A stretch of DNA of 35,847 nt from Desulfobacula sp. (GCA_020048635.1 JAIFMF010000121.1:1-35847); one strand, 5' to 3'; counted from the first letter of the stretch, positions 15,983-24,414 are shown. Program-made: numbers and translations. Notes: generated by a model not told the origin, from the letters alone.

Positions 15983-16975
15983 TTAATTCAAATTCACCAG
16001 GGTTCTGCCTTTTAACTCCCCTCTCAATATCAAGTCTATTTTTTCATTGAGGCCGTGAAGGTCGGTTTCCTCATAAATACTGTCTATAAAATCGAATTTC
16101 CAGTCCTTTGAAATCTTTTTCCAAATACGGGTCCGAAGGTTCATAGGGCAGTGCTGGGAATCGATTCCCAAAAGAGAAACCCCTCTCAGGATAAAGGGAT
16201 ACACATTGAGGGGAAGGTCCGGGGATGCCACATTGCCGCAGCAGGTCACGACCCCGTTCTGTTTGGCAGACTTGACGGCAGCGGCAAGAATTTCGCCGCC
16301 CACGGTATCAATGACTCCGGCAAAGCGTGGTTTTAAAACAGGAGAAGTGGTGTCGGCAAGAAAATCTTTCCTGGCAATGACGGCTTTTGCACCCAGGTGA
16401 GTTAAAAAAGCAGTGTTGGTTTTTCCGGAAAGGGCGGTCACGGAATATCCCAGCCAGGAGAGAATGGCTACGGCCATACTTCCTACTCCGCCGGTGGCGC
16501 CGGTGACCAGAATTTCTCCATGCTCGGGCCGGATGGTTTCTATCAGCTTAAAAATAGACATGCTGGCCGTGAACCCGGCGGTTCCGAAAATCATGCTCTC
16601 TTTTTCATCCAGACCCTTTGGCATTTTAACCACCCAATCCGCCGGGACCCTTATATATTGCCCGAATCCGCCCTTGGTATTCATACCGAGATCATAGCTT
16701 GTCACAATGACCTGTTCCCCTTTTTTGACGGATGTGACCCGGCTTTCCTCGACAATGCCTGCTGCATCAATCCCCGGTGTATGGGGATAATGCCTTGTAA
16801 CACCCCTGTTTCCAGTGGCAGACAGGGCATCCTTATAGTTCAGGGAAGAGTACAAGACCCGGATGAGAACATCATTGTCCGGCAGATCTTTGACCGGCAC
16901 TTCCCGTATCTGTCGTGTAAAGATGTTTTTTTCTGTTTCTTCAACGATCATGGCGGTGTAAGAGGTTTTATCCAT
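15983..16975 (-). CDS. acuI: Acrylyl-CoA reductase-like MDR oxidoreductase (YhdH/AcuI)
   Basis: A 330-residue zinc-independent medium-chain dehydrogenase/reductase. SSLNYKDALSATGNRGV, then HTPGIDAAG and the nucleotide-binding TGATGGVGSMAV are the signatures of the YhdH/AcuI group, which reduces acryloyl-CoA to propionyl-CoA with NADPH. TCCGNVAS and the PFILRGVSLLGIDS block follow. The family detoxifies acrylyl-CoA, for example from DMSP or 3-hydroxypropionate metabolism. Length is normal, and AAGGA sits about seven bases before the ATG. No DMSP or propionate genes are adjacent, so the physiological substrate is unclear. Confidence 0.93.
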   Translation of the reverse strand: MDKTSYTAMIVEETEKNIFTRQIREVPVKDLPDNDVLIRVLYSSLNYKDALSATGNRGVTRHYPHTPGIDAAGIVEESRVTSVKKGEQVIVTSYDLGMNTKGGFGQYIRVPADWVVKMPKGLDEKESMIFGTAGFTASMSIFKLIETIRPEHGEILVTGATGGVGSMAVAILSWLGYSVTALSGKTNTAFLTHLGAKAVIARKDFLADTTSPVLKPRFAGVIDTVGGEILAAAVKSAKQNGVVTCCGNVASPDLPLNVYPFILRGVSLLGIDSQHCPMNLRTRIWKKISKDWKFDFIDSIYEETDLHGLNEKIDLILRGELKGRTLVNLN

Positions 16976-17170
16976 TTTGTCATCCTTATGATAGAGTTTA
17001 ACATATGGTTTATTGTCATCATTCTAAGTCCGAATGCAGGGAAACGCCATACAAATTCTTTTACTTTAACGGGTAATTCTGCTAAAGGTGCCGGGAAGAA
17101 TCCTTTAAAAAAGAGGCTTCAGTGTGATTCAGATGTATTGAAATTTGATTGTTCGTAAAGGGAGATAAAG

Positions 17171-18067
17171 ATGCTGAAAACAAATGAAGACAAACTGGTT
17201 GAAATTCTGGTGCAATGCAAACCAGGACCTCCGAGAATCAGGGCTGGATGGCGGGTGAGTCATGAGGGAAAACCCTTTATCCTTCCCAGTATCGGGGGGA
17301 TTACCCTGAATGTCCGGGTCGGGGATTCAGCCTTCGGTCTTGCCGGAGACCATATTGAACCGGGCGTGAGCTGCTCTGCAAACCCGGAAAAACCCTTTGA
17401 ATTTCCCAATGATTCCTTGCAGATTCTTTCCTGCATTGGAAATGAAGCCCGGATCGTATCCGGGGATGCAAAAGGAGAAAAGGGAATTGTTACCGGCCAC
17501 CATGGCGGATCAGAACATGTGATGATTGATTTTCCTAAGAATGTGCTGGAAAAACTGACCTATGACGATAAAATTATGATTCATGCCAGGGGCCAGGGCC
17601 TGATGCTTATGGATTATTCCGATATCCGGCTTTTCAATCTGGACCCGAGCCTTTTGAAAAAAATGAAGATCAAAGAAATAAAAGGCGGAAAACTCCGTGT
17701 TCCCGTAACCACCATGGTTCCTGCCCAGTGCATGGGCTCCGGTCTTGGCTCGCCCCATGTGGCAGCCGGAGATTATGATGTCATGACCAGTGATCCGGCA
17801 ACGGTCAGGGAATATCATCTGGATCAACTCAAGTTCGGTGATTTTGTGGCCTTGATGGACCATGACAATTCCTATGGCCGGGCCTTTGTCAAAGGGGCCG
17901 TCAGTATCGGCATCGTGGTGCATTCCGACTGCCTTCTGGCCGGGCACGGCCCCGGTATTTCTACTCTGATGACCTGTCCAACCGCCTTGATCGAACCGGT
18001 CATTGACCCCAATGCCAATATTGCCGATCTTTTAAAAATTGGAACCAAACGAAAAAAAGCGTCATAA
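17171..18067 (+). CDS. DUF4438 family protein
   Basis: A 298-residue soluble protein. Recognised features are [38 protein letters not shown], the ARGQGL block and a His/Gly-rich C-terminal half with [28 protein letters not shown] and [12 protein letters not shown]. This matches the DUF4438 family found in anaerobes and archaea, whose biochemical function is unknown; the conserved His/Asp residues suggest metal binding. AGGGAGA precedes the ATG. The methyltransferase gene starts 16 bases after the stop, so they are probably one transcript. Confidence 0.82.
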   Translation: MLKTNEDKLVEILVQCKPGPPRIRAGWRVSHEGKPFILPSIGGITLNVRVGDSAFGLAGDHIEPGVSCSANPEKPFEFPNDSLQILSCIGNEARIVSGDAKGEKGIVTGHHGGSEHVMIDFPKNVLEKLTYDDKIMIHARGQGLMLMDYSDIRLFNLDPSLLKKMKIKEIKGGKLRVPVTTMVPAQCMGSGLGSPHVAAGDYDVMTSDPATVREYHLDQLKFGDFVALMDHDNSYGRAFVKGAVSIGIVVHSDCLLAGHGPGISTLMTCPTALIEPVIDPNANIADLLKIGTKRKKAS

Positions 18068-18082
18068 TTAAGGATAATAAAT

Positions 18083-19288
18083 TTGAACACGGGTAAGAAA
18101 ACGATCCTTGAAAAAGGAACAGGCAAGATCAGAAAACAGGCAAAACTTGATTATTTATATGAAAAAGAATCCCGATACTTTGCCCAGGTGTCAGAAAGTG
18201 TAAAGGATCTGGCGGTTAAAGAACTCCGGGAACTGGGGGTGGGTAAGATCAAGCCTGTTTTCCGGGGAATATGGTTCACGGCATCCAGAAAGGATTTTTA
18301 CCGGATCACCTATTTTGCAAGGCTGCTGTCAAGGATTCTCGCTCCGCTTGCTTGTTTTGAGTGCAAAGACAAGGATGAGCTTTACGACCATGCCGGAAAA
18401 ATACGGTGGGAAGAGTTTTTAACTCCAAAAAAAACTTTTTCTATTTCCGCCAACGTGTCTGAATCAAAGATCACCCATTCCAATTTTGCAGGCCTGAGGG
18501 TCAAAGACGCCATTGCCGATTATTTCCGGGACAGGGCCAACAAAAGACCGGATGTGGATGCAAAAAATCCTTATATTATGATCAATCTGCATCTTCACCG
18601 GGATATGGCAACCATTTCCATTGATGCCTCGGGCGGCACTCTGCACAAGCGCGGGTACAGGGAGGAATCCGTATCCGCACCCATGCAGGAAACCATTGCC
18701 GCAGCCATCATCCGGATGTCTGAATGGGACGGCAGCCTGCCGTTATATGATCCCCTGTGCGGGTCCGGCACGCTTTTGTGCGAAGCCCTCATGGCCTATT
18801 GCCGGATACCGGCCCAGGTGTTTCGAACCAAGTTCGGGTTTGAACGGCTCCCGGATTTTGATGCCAGCCTGTGGGAAGAGGTTAAAAAAGAGGCCAGCGA
18901 GAATTATCGGCCGCTCCCCAAGAACCTCATTGCCGGCAGTGATATTTCCGAAGAATCGGTGAATGCGGCCAGGGTCAATATCATGGGGCTTCATTTCGGC
19001 AGTGAAATCAACATCCTGCAAAAGGATTTTAAAGAGATTGAAGCCATCGAAAACAGCGTCATTGTGGCCAACCCGCCCTACGGCATCCGCATGGGAAAAG
19101 ACGAAAACCTGAATCTGTTTTATACAGATCTGGGCCTGTTTTTAAAAGACAGGTGCAGAAAATCCAGGGCCTATATTTATTTTGGCGAACCCAGATACAT
19201 AAAAAAAGTACCCCTGTCCCCTACCTGGAAAAAGCCCCTGCAGATCGGGGGGCTGGAAGGCAAACTGGTGCGATACGATCTTTTTTAA
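18083..19288 (+). CDS. THUMP-domain rRNA/tRNA methyltransferase (RlmL/TrmN-like)
   Basis: A 401-residue SAM-dependent RNA N2-guanine methyltransferase. A basic N-terminus precedes the ferredoxin-like/THUMP region (about residues 30-190). The Rossmann methyltransferase follows with DPLCGSGTLLCEA (SAM loop), GSDISEESV and the catalytic NPPYG. The arrangement is that of the RlmL N-terminal half without the RlmK domain. The start is TTG with AAGGA eight bases upstream. An alternative target is tRNA guanine-6 (TrmN/Trm14). It follows the DUF4438 gene by 16 bases and precedes a small conserved-looking gene by 28 bases. Confidence 0.92.
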   Translation: MNTGKKTILEKGTGKIRKQAKLDYLYEKESRYFAQVSESVKDLAVKELRELGVGKIKPVFRGIWFTASRKDFYRITYFARLLSRILAPLACFECKDKDELYDHAGKIRWEEFLTPKKTFSISANVSESKITHSNFAGLRVKDAIADYFRDRANKRPDVDAKNPYIMINLHLHRDMATISIDASGGTLHKRGYREESVSAPMQETIAAAIIRMSEWDGSLPLYDPLCGSGTLLCEALMAYCRIPAQVFRTKFGFERLPDFDASLWEEVKKEASENYRPLPKNLIAGSDISEESVNAARVNIMGLHFGSEINILQKDFKEIEAIENSVIVANPPYGIRMGKDENLNLFYTDLGLFLKDRCRKSRAYIYFGEPRYIKKVPLSPTWKKPLQIGGLEGKLVRYDLF

Positions 19289-19315
19289 ACAACAGCGCAC
19301 AGGATATAAAAATAT

Positions 19316-19483
19316 ATGCAGAAAAATGATTCCAGCCCCAGATACACCTGCCTTGAATACAGAGAAGAGATGATTCTGCTCGGACTTCAGAAACGGCTTT
19401 CTTCCGGGAATCTCACTCCCGAGGAAAAAGAAAGCCTTTTAAAGGAAATTCAAAGAGTTGAAGAAGAGATGGGAATCGGTTAG
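19316..19483 (+). CDS. Small conserved-looking protein (55 residues)
   Basis: ATG at 19316 with AGGA about 11 bases upstream. The charged helical product includes YTCLEYREEMILLGLQKRL, then a turn LTPEEKESLLKEI and a glutamate-rich end VEEEMG. The heptad-like Leu/Glu pattern predicts two helices. It is reminiscent of short proteins found next to other genes in deltaproteobacteria, but this is from memory. Location directly behind the methyltransferase suggests co-transcription. The stop overlaps the decayed hipA tail on the other strand by four bases. Function unknown. Confidence 0.72.
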   Translation: MQKNDSSPRYTCLEYREEMILLGLQKRLSSGNLTPEEKESLLKEIQRVEEEMGIG

Positions 19484-20058
19484 GAAAAACTCCTTTCCCG
19501 GATGGAAAAAATCTCCGCCACCATGCACCGGGCACTGCCCCCTCCGATTTTTTCTATGGTCGACAAATCAAAGCTCAAAATTTCACCATACTGCCTGAAA
19601 AAAACCTTCTGATCTTTTGTGAAAGCGGCTTGTGCTGGAATTCAATGTCAACCCCGGTTTCCTCGGAAGGTTGATAACTGTGGGCATTCACGGCATCAAA
19701 CATATTCTGATATCCGAGGAAGTAATACCCATGGGCCTGAAGCAGGGTTTGCATACTGATCATATGATACCGGCTGCCACGGTCTGAAATATCAAACCGC
19801 TTCACAAGGAGTACTTTTCTTTTCCCGAGGTTTCTGATTTCAAATTCAGGAACCGGTAATCCGGAGCGCTTTGCCAGTTCAAGTGTGGCTGCTTCAATAG
19901 ATTCCACTTGAAAGGTGTCCTGATGCCGGGGGAATTTGACAATCCATAGTGAGCCATCTTCTTTGCGGCAGAGGGCTTTGGGTCTTGCACCACCGGGGCT
20001 GCTCCCGCTTTGATTTTGTATTATCGGGAAATGTAACATGGACAACCAGCCGGATCAT
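19480..20058 (-). pseudogene. Degenerate HipA-type kinase toxin gene
   Basis: Behind the HTH gene an ATG at 20058 gives only about a dozen residues, MIRLVVHVTFPDN, before the frame changes. The next frame carries the core GSSPGGARPKALCRKEDGS and WIVKFP, then LAKRSGLPVPEFEI, VKRFD and the MISMQTLLQAHGYY block of HipA. After HSYQPSEE the sequence jumps and stops at 19575. A third frame downstream, SFDLSTIEKIGGGSARCMVA, resembles the HipA C-terminus. Intact HipA has about 430 residues; most of the N-terminal domain and the catalytic loop are missing, so kinase activity is not expected. Internal deletions plus frameshifts explain the structure. HipA identity of the core is clear; the tail is tentative. 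Confidence 0.8.
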
Positions 20059-20059
20059 T

Positions 20060-20362
20060 CTATGATTTCCTTTTTACCCGTTGACGGTTCTTTATCTTTT
20101 CCAGGGCTTCATATTGTGCAAACAGGGATTCTCCAGGTGCAATCAATTGATCGATATCATCCAGTCTGCCCAGCATTGACAAGGCTTTTACCCATGTGCC
20201 GATGGAGATGGAAGGATGGCCTTGTTCCATTTTGTAAAGGGTCGGGATGGATACCCCGATCCTGAAGGCAAATTCTTTTTGCGGGTCATTGATTTCCAGC
20301 CTGGCATTTTTCAGGCGAAAGCCCAGATTCTTCAAGATGTCATTTTCTTTAACATTAAGCAT
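20060..20362 (-). CDS. XRE-type HTH regulator (HipB-like), orphan antitoxin
   Basis: A 100-residue DNA-binding protein. The central helix-turn-helix reads KEFAFRIGVSIPTLYKMEQG followed by HPSISIGTW, the Cro/C1 pattern of HipB antitoxins. Its stop lies one base before the ATG of the wrecked hipA, the usual antitoxin-toxin order. No SD is evident before the ATG at 20362. The frame is intact while the toxin is destroyed, so it may still autoregulate or bind elsewhere. Confidence 0.8.
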   Translation of the reverse strand: MLNVKENDILKNLGFRLKNARLEINDPQKEFAFRIGVSIPTLYKMEQGHPSISIGTWVKALSMLGRLDDIDQLIAPGESLFAQYEALEKIKNRQRVKRKS

Positions 20363-20430
20363 AATTTGTTTTATGGCATGATTTAATGGTTAATGCAAAT
20401 TATATTTATGAATAATAAACGAATCAATTG

Positions 20431-20457
20431 CTTCATGTCCTTCATGAGCTTCATGGT
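20431..20457. repeat. CTTCATG-type short repeat, copy 1
   Basis: CTTCATGTCCTTCATG (20431-20446), followed by a third, imperfect CTTCATGG unit. The same 16 bases occur in reverse complement at 34423-34438. Confidence 0.6.
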
Positions 20458-20483
20458 TTGAAAACAAAATCACAAGAATCGGG

Positions 20484-20512
20484 TGGAAAATCCGATTTTG
20501 TTTGTTTATACT
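20484..20512 (+). promoter_or_regulatory. Candidate promoter for the AraC-OGT gene
   Basis: TGGAAA (20484-20489) and TATACT (20507-20512) are separated by 17 bases. The -10 matches five of six consensus bases and the -35 four of six. It lies 29 bases before the ATG. Confidence 0.45.
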
Positions 20513-20540
20513 GTGTTTGTAAACCATGAGGAGAAAACCG

Positions 20541-21443
20541 ATGACAGACAAAAAAGAAATAAACCCGCAATGGTCTTTGGATTATGAAATCGTTGAAAAA
20601 GCAATTGATTTCATTAAAAAAAAACACGAGGCCCGGCCTTCCCTTGCCGATATTGCCGCATCCGTGAATTTAAGCGAATTCCATTTTCAAAAACTTTTTT
20701 CAAGATGGGTGGGCATCAGCCCCAAACGGTTCCTCCAGTATCTTACAAAAGAATATGCCAAGAAACTCCTGGATGAATCCAGAAATATCCTGGATGCAAC
20801 CTTTGATGCCAGGCTGTCCAGCCCGGGAAGACTCCATGATCTTTTCATCCATTGTGAAGCGGTTACGCCGGGTGAATATAAAACCAGGGGGCAGGGCCTT
20901 GAAATCGTTTATGGATTTTCCCCTTCACCCTTTGGTGACTGCATGATTGCCCATACCTCAAGGGGAATCTGTGCCTTGAAATTTGTCAGGGACAATACGA
21001 TAAAAGAACTTGAAGACCATCTTCATTCTCAATGGCCCAAGGCCTCCCTGAAAATGAACAATTCTGCTGTAAAAAGCCTTGCAAAATTTGTCTTCCCCTT
21101 TGATGACCAATGGGTCAGCGCCCCGCTTCACCTTTATGTCAAAGGCACCAATTTCCAGATCAAGGTCTGGGAAGCACTCACGAAAATACCCCTCGGAAGC
21201 ACTGTTACCTATGAAGATATTGCACGGCATATCGGACTTCCCAAAGCCACCCGGGCTGTCGGCACCGCCATCGGGAAAAATCCCATCCCCTTTTTGATTC
21301 CCTGTCACCGGGTGATCCGGAAAATGGGGGAATTCGGCAATTATGGGGAAGGCCCGGACAGGAAAAAAGCCTTGATAGGATGGGAAGCGGCTAAAAAGGA
21401 ATCATTTAAAAAGTCATCCGCTGGCACAGCATCAAAACCCTAG
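20541..21443 (+). CDS. AraC-HTH / O6-methylguanine-DNA methyltransferase fusion (Ada-like)
   Basis: Repairs O6-alkylguanine by suicidal transfer to a cysteine, and may regulate genes through its HTH. Residues about 10-110 form an AraC-type HTH (SLADIAASVNLSEFHFQKLF). Residues about 190-290 are the methyltransferase, with FQIKVWEALTKIPLGSTVTYEDIA and active-site PCHRV (Cys255). The Ada N-terminal zinc-cysteine domain that senses phosphotriesters is absent, so Ada-style self-activation is not expected. An ATG at 20526 exists, but GAGGAG seven bases before the ATG at 20541 supports the latter (300 residues). Its stop shares the palindrome CTAG with the convergent gene. Confidence 0.93.
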   Translation: MTDKKEINPQWSLDYEIVEKAIDFIKKKHEARPSLADIAASVNLSEFHFQKLFSRWVGISPKRFLQYLTKEYAKKLLDESRNILDATFDARLSSPGRLHDLFIHCEAVTPGEYKTRGQGLEIVYGFSPSPFGDCMIAHTSRGICALKFVRDNTIKELEDHLHSQWPKASLKMNNSAVKSLAKFVFPFDDQWVSAPLHLYVKGTNFQIKVWEALTKIPLGSTVTYEDIARHIGLPKATRAVGTAIGKNPIPFLIPCHRVIRKMGEFGNYGEGPDRKKALIGWEAAKKESFKKSSAGTASKP

Positions 21444-21922
21444 ATTGCTGTGAGATCGATTTCAGAACGCTTACCAGATGTGCTGGAATTGTCGGAAAGG
21501 TAAATGATATCCGGCTGAAAACAATACAGTCGGGATTTGAATTTTTCCAGAAAAAACCGCTTGTTTTCAAGAATCTGGGGACCGAATAGCTGCTTTAAAA
21601 AACTGAATTTGGAAACATATTTCTGAACAACCTGAAGATGCAGGTCCATTTTTGATATGGCCTCGATCCTTCCCGCCATCTGGAATCCAAAAATCAACTC
21701 CATCCGGTCCGAATCCTGGAAAATGGAGGCTGCTACTTGCCTTTGACCTTCTGCATCTTTTATGTGTCTTGAATTTTCATTGGAAAAAAAATAGAAACCA
21801 TCGGTAAGGAATACAAAATAAACTGGGGATGACCATGGGATATCGTTCCGACAAACCGAAAGGGTCATAACCCGTGTTTCATTTATCAGGCGCTTTGCCT
21901 TTTCCATCTGCTGTGATTCCAT
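21440..21922 (-). CDS. Pyridoxamine 5'-phosphate oxidase-like (split beta-barrel flavin) protein
   Basis: A 160-residue protein with the PNPOx-like/YhbP pattern: N-terminal helix, TRVMTLSVCRNDIPWSSPVYFVF, FYFFSNENSRHIKDA, and VAASIFQDSD followed by GFQMAGRIEAIS. Such proteins bind FMN or related cofactors. The substrate is unknown; true PNPOx catalytic residues are not recognisable. The ATG is followed by a second Met five codons on, so the start could shift slightly. The stop codon shares four bases with the AraC-OGT stop. Confidence 0.8.
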   Translation of the reverse strand: MESQQMEKAKRLINETRVMTLSVCRNDIPWSSPVYFVFLTDGFYFFSNENSRHIKDAEGQRQVAASIFQDSDRMELIFGFQMAGRIEAISKMDLHLQVVQKYVSKFSFLKQLFGPQILENKRFFLEKFKSRLYCFQPDIIYLSDNSSTSGKRSEIDLTAI

Positions 21923-22074
21923 CGCATAATTTTATATGGATTGACTTTGTCTTTGTCAATCTTTAATAATTTATAGAAGCGCCAGCTTAAAAGGCCCTAT
22001 AGCTGTTCTGAAATCCAGAGACAGGGTTTTCAATTGAGCCGGAATGTGTGGGGATTAAAAAAGGAATCGAAAAA

Positions 22075-22632
22075 GTGGAAACTGATGAAGAATTCGTTGT
22101 TCTGGTGGATGAAACCGACAGGGAAATCGGTATTGAAAAAAAAGCCCGGGTTCACTCCTCATTAACGCCTTTGCACAGAGCCTTTTCACTTTTTTTGTTC
22201 AATTCGACAAAAGAGCTGTTGCTTCAGCAGCGGTCAAAAACAAAAAAAACCTGGCCCGGCACATGGTCAAATTCATGCTGTGGCCATCCCTTGCCGGATG
22301 AATCCTATGAAAAGGCTGTCCTCAGAAGGGCACGCTTTGAGCTGGGGATTGAATTAAAAACCGTTACCAAAATTTTCGATTACCAGTACTGCTTTTCAAA
22401 GGACGGGATCATGGAAAATGAGATCTGCCCTGTTTTTATCGGGCTCTATGATGGAACAGTACAGCCCCGTCCCGATGAAGTTCAGGCAGTTCAATGGATA
22501 AACTGGGAGATCTGGGTCGAGGAAACCGTTCAACATCCAGACCTTTATTCGCCCTGGTGTGTGGAAGAAACAGAGCTTTTGGCCTCGAATAAAAATTTTA
22601 TAAAATTTATTCTTTCACCATCCGGATCATAA
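22075..22632 (+). CDS. idi: Isopentenyl-diphosphate delta-isomerase, type I
   Basis: Interconverts isopentenyl and dimethylallyl diphosphate for isoprenoid synthesis. It is a Nudix-fold protein with LHRAFSLFLFN, TWPGTWSNSCCGHP (active-site Cys), the RRARFELGI Nudix-like helix, and ENEICPV with the catalytic Glu. A GTG at 22048 would add nine residues, but AAGGA stands nine bases before the GTG at 22075, which yields 185 residues, close to the 182 of E. coli Idi. The 3' end overlaps the convergent phosphoesterase gene by 26 bases. A possible link to the UbiX/UbiD locus, which uses dimethylallyl phosphate for prenyl-FMN, is speculative. Confidence 0.94.
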   Translation: METDEEFVVLVDETDREIGIEKKARVHSSLTPLHRAFSLFLFNSTKELLLQQRSKTKKTWPGTWSNSCCGHPLPDESYEKAVLRRARFELGIELKTVTKIFDYQYCFSKDGIMENEICPVFIGLYDGTVQPRPDEVQAVQWINWEIWVEETVQHPDLYSPWCVEETELLASNKNFIKFILSPSGS

Positions 22633-23266
22633 GCTCTTTTTTTTCTGTATCATATACTGCATATTTTGATTCTTCAAAATCGTCCCGTGAAAACCCGATA
22701 CTGCCAACATTCAATAGATATTTCCGATCATCCCCCAGATGAATGATACAGTTTTCCTTGATCCGCCTGCGGTAAAAATTCCTGTCTTTATAGGTAATCA
22801 ATACCAGTTCATGGGTATGACCAGTGAAAAAAACCTGTTTGTCCGAGTTGTTGAAAATGGATTTTAAATAATAATCCGTTACGTCATGGATATAAGTGGT
22901 AATTTTATCAGGAGGCGTGCCATGGACAAAATGACAGTTTTCAAGCTCTAAATAGGCGGGGGTTTCTTCAAGATATCTAACGGATGCATTGGAAATCGCA
23001 GCAATATTATCCAGAAGTGGCTGCTTAATGCTTTTGGGAAAAAGCTCAAGATACTCCGGGTCGAACATGGCCAGTTCATGGTTGCCCCGAACAGAAACAA
23101 CTTTCTTTGACATCAGAAGCTGGATAGTCTCTTCGGGCTGATCCCCATACCCGATAATATCCCCAAGACATATATAGTGATCAATTCCATATTTTTCCAT
23201 GTCGGCAAAGACAGCCAGCATTTTTAAATAGGAGCTGTGGACATCTGAAAAAACAGCTATTTTCAT
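22607..23266 (-). CDS. Metallophosphoesterase (YfcE/calcineurin-like)
   Basis: A 219-residue cytoplasmic phosphoesterase with the five metal-binding blocks in order: FSDVHS, GDIIGYGD, VRGNHE, FVHGTPP and FTGHTHE. The compact length and LNVGSIGFSRD near the C-terminus fit the small phosphodiesterase/diadenosine-tetraphosphatase-like subfamily. The substrate is not predictable. The 3' end overlaps idi by 26 bases. Confidence 0.92.
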   Translation of the reverse strand: MKIAVFSDVHSSYLKMLAVFADMEKYGIDHYICLGDIIGYGDQPEETIQLLMSKKVVSVRGNHELAMFDPEYLELFPKSIKQPLLDNIAAISNASVRYLEETPAYLELENCHFVHGTPPDKITTYIHDVTDYYLKSIFNNSDKQVFFTGHTHELVLITYKDRNFYRRRIKENCIIHLGDDRKYLLNVGSIGFSRDDFEESKYAVYDTEKKELMIRMVKE

Positions 23267-23340
23267 ATTAAAACCTTATCATTAAAAAAAAGAACAGGTT
23301 TTATAATAAGGCGCTATCCGGATAAGTAAACTACAAAATT

Positions 23341-24300
23341 TTATTCATTCTGCCGGTGTCCAGCCAGGATTTTGGCCATGATGGACCCGATTCCCCCATG
23401 GGGGGTTTTTTCAATAAAGGATCGCTTGATCACCTCATAAAATGCAGTTGCTGCAGGGGAAAGAGGAACATTTTTTGAAAACCCCAGACTGACATCAAGA
23501 AACAATTTTATGCCTTTAAGCTTGTGCATGGCAATTTTTTTTTCTTTTACTTTACGCTCGATGGATGGTTTTACAAGAAAGGAGATCCCTTCTCCCCTCT
23601 CTACAAGGTCAATGATAAATTCGGTGTTATTGGATTCCATGAAAACATTGGGGACAATCTTATGTTTCTCATAGAGATCTTGTATCTTCTGCCTTGTGCC
23701 GGAACCGGTTCCTTTCAGGATGAGCGGTTCCTTTGCAATGTCATGAAACGCTATTTCTTTTTTCCTGGTCAGGGGGTGATTCACATTCAGAATGACCACA
23801 ATTTCTTCCTGGCTGAAGGGAATAAACTGAAGTCTTGAATCGTTCACATTCATCTGGGCCACTACAATCACTTCATTTTTAAAATCTCGTAAACTGTTGA
23901 TCATGGCCATGGAACTGCCTTCTTCAAGGATGATTTTTATATTGGGATAGGCCCTGTGGAAAACCGACATGATAGACGGCATGATATAATTGGCATAGGC
24001 TTTTGTACACCCGATTTCCAGAAGACCCTGATTCAGTTCCTTAAGCTCGGTCAAGGTGTTTTCAACCTCATCTTCGAGACTGAAGATCCTTTCAGCTTTT
24101 TCAAACAGTATTTTCCCGACATGGGTCAGGCCAACCTCTCTGCCCTCCCTTCTAAACACTTTCATGTCATAGAAATTTTCAAACAATTTGATCTGGGCAG
24201 TCACGGCAGGTTGAGAAATACAGAGTTTTTCAGCGGCAACCGTATAGCTTGCGTATTTCGCAACATAGTAGAAGGCCCTTAATTGATTTAAATTGATCAT
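23341..24300 (-). CDS. LysR-type transcriptional regulator of the pps locus
   Basis: A 319-residue LTTR. The N-terminal winged HTH (residues 1-60) reads MINLNQLRAFYYVAKYASYT, then VAAEKLCISQPAVTAQIK. The periplasmic-binding-like effector domain spans about 90-300, with LEIGCTKAYANYIMP at its start. The longest frame begins at a TTG (24309), but the ATG at 24300 matches the usual LTTR start. It is divergent from ppsA, with a perfect operator dyad and overlapping divergent promoters between them, so it very likely controls the aromatic locus and itself. The effector is probably the substrate or an intermediate. Phenol operons described in Thauera/Azoarcus use NtrC-type regulators instead. Confidence 0.93.
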   Translation of the reverse strand: MINLNQLRAFYYVAKYASYTVAAEKLCISQPAVTAQIKLFENFYDMKVFRREGREVGLTHVGKILFEKAERIFSLEDEVENTLTELKELNQGLLEIGCTKAYANYIMPSIMSVFHRAYPNIKIILEEGSSMAMINSLRDFKNEVIVVAQMNVNDSRLQFIPFSQEEIVVILNVNHPLTRKKEIAFHDIAKEPLILKGTGSGTRQKIQDLYEKHKIVPNVFMESNNTEFIIDLVERGEGISFLVKPSIERKVKEKKIAMHKLKGIKLFLDVSLGFSKNVPLSPAATAFYEVIKRSFIEKTPHGGIGSIMAKILAGHRQNE

Positions 24301-24342
24301 GATTCTCAATCCTCAATTATCAAGGTTACCACAGGGAAATCA

Positions 24343-24369
24343 GGTGCTATAAGAAAATCTTATAGCACC
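24343..24369. promoter_or_regulatory. LysR-type operator dyad
   Basis: A perfect 12-bp inverted repeat with a three-base spacer (24343-24354 and 24358-24369) contains CTATA-N9-TATAG and satisfies the LTTR T-N11-A rule. Its centre is about 65 bases upstream of the predicted pps transcription start and lies at about +1 to +27 of the predicted lysR transcript. Confidence 0.85.
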
Positions 24370-24375
24370 CATAAT

Positions 24376-24404
24376 TTTATATGAATTGACAGTTTTTTTG
24401 TCAA
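24376..24404 (-). promoter_or_regulatory. Predicted lysR promoter
   Basis: On the minus strand TTGACA (24404-24399) and TATAAA (24381-24376) are separated by 17 bases. The start near 24369 would fall at the edge of the operator dyad, which fits autorepression. Confidence 0.7.
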
Positions 24405-24414
24405 GCCATATTAC
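24386..24414 (+). promoter_or_regulatory. Predicted pps operon promoter
   Basis: TTGACA (24386-24391), 17 bases, then TATTAC (24409-24414). Its -35 and the -35 of the lysR promoter form the dyad TTGACA-N7-TGTCAA. A predicted start near 24421 leaves a leader of about 157 bases before ppsA. Confidence 0.7.

Noticed and set aside
16520..17158. 212-codon plus-strand frame antisense to the acuI-like gene
   Set aside because: Product is composition-biased with no motif; the opposite frame is a clear MDR enzyme.
24386..24404. TTGACA-N7-TGTCAA as a separate regulator operator
   Set aside because: It is fully explained as the two opposing -35 elements; a second LTTR contact here is possible but not shown.
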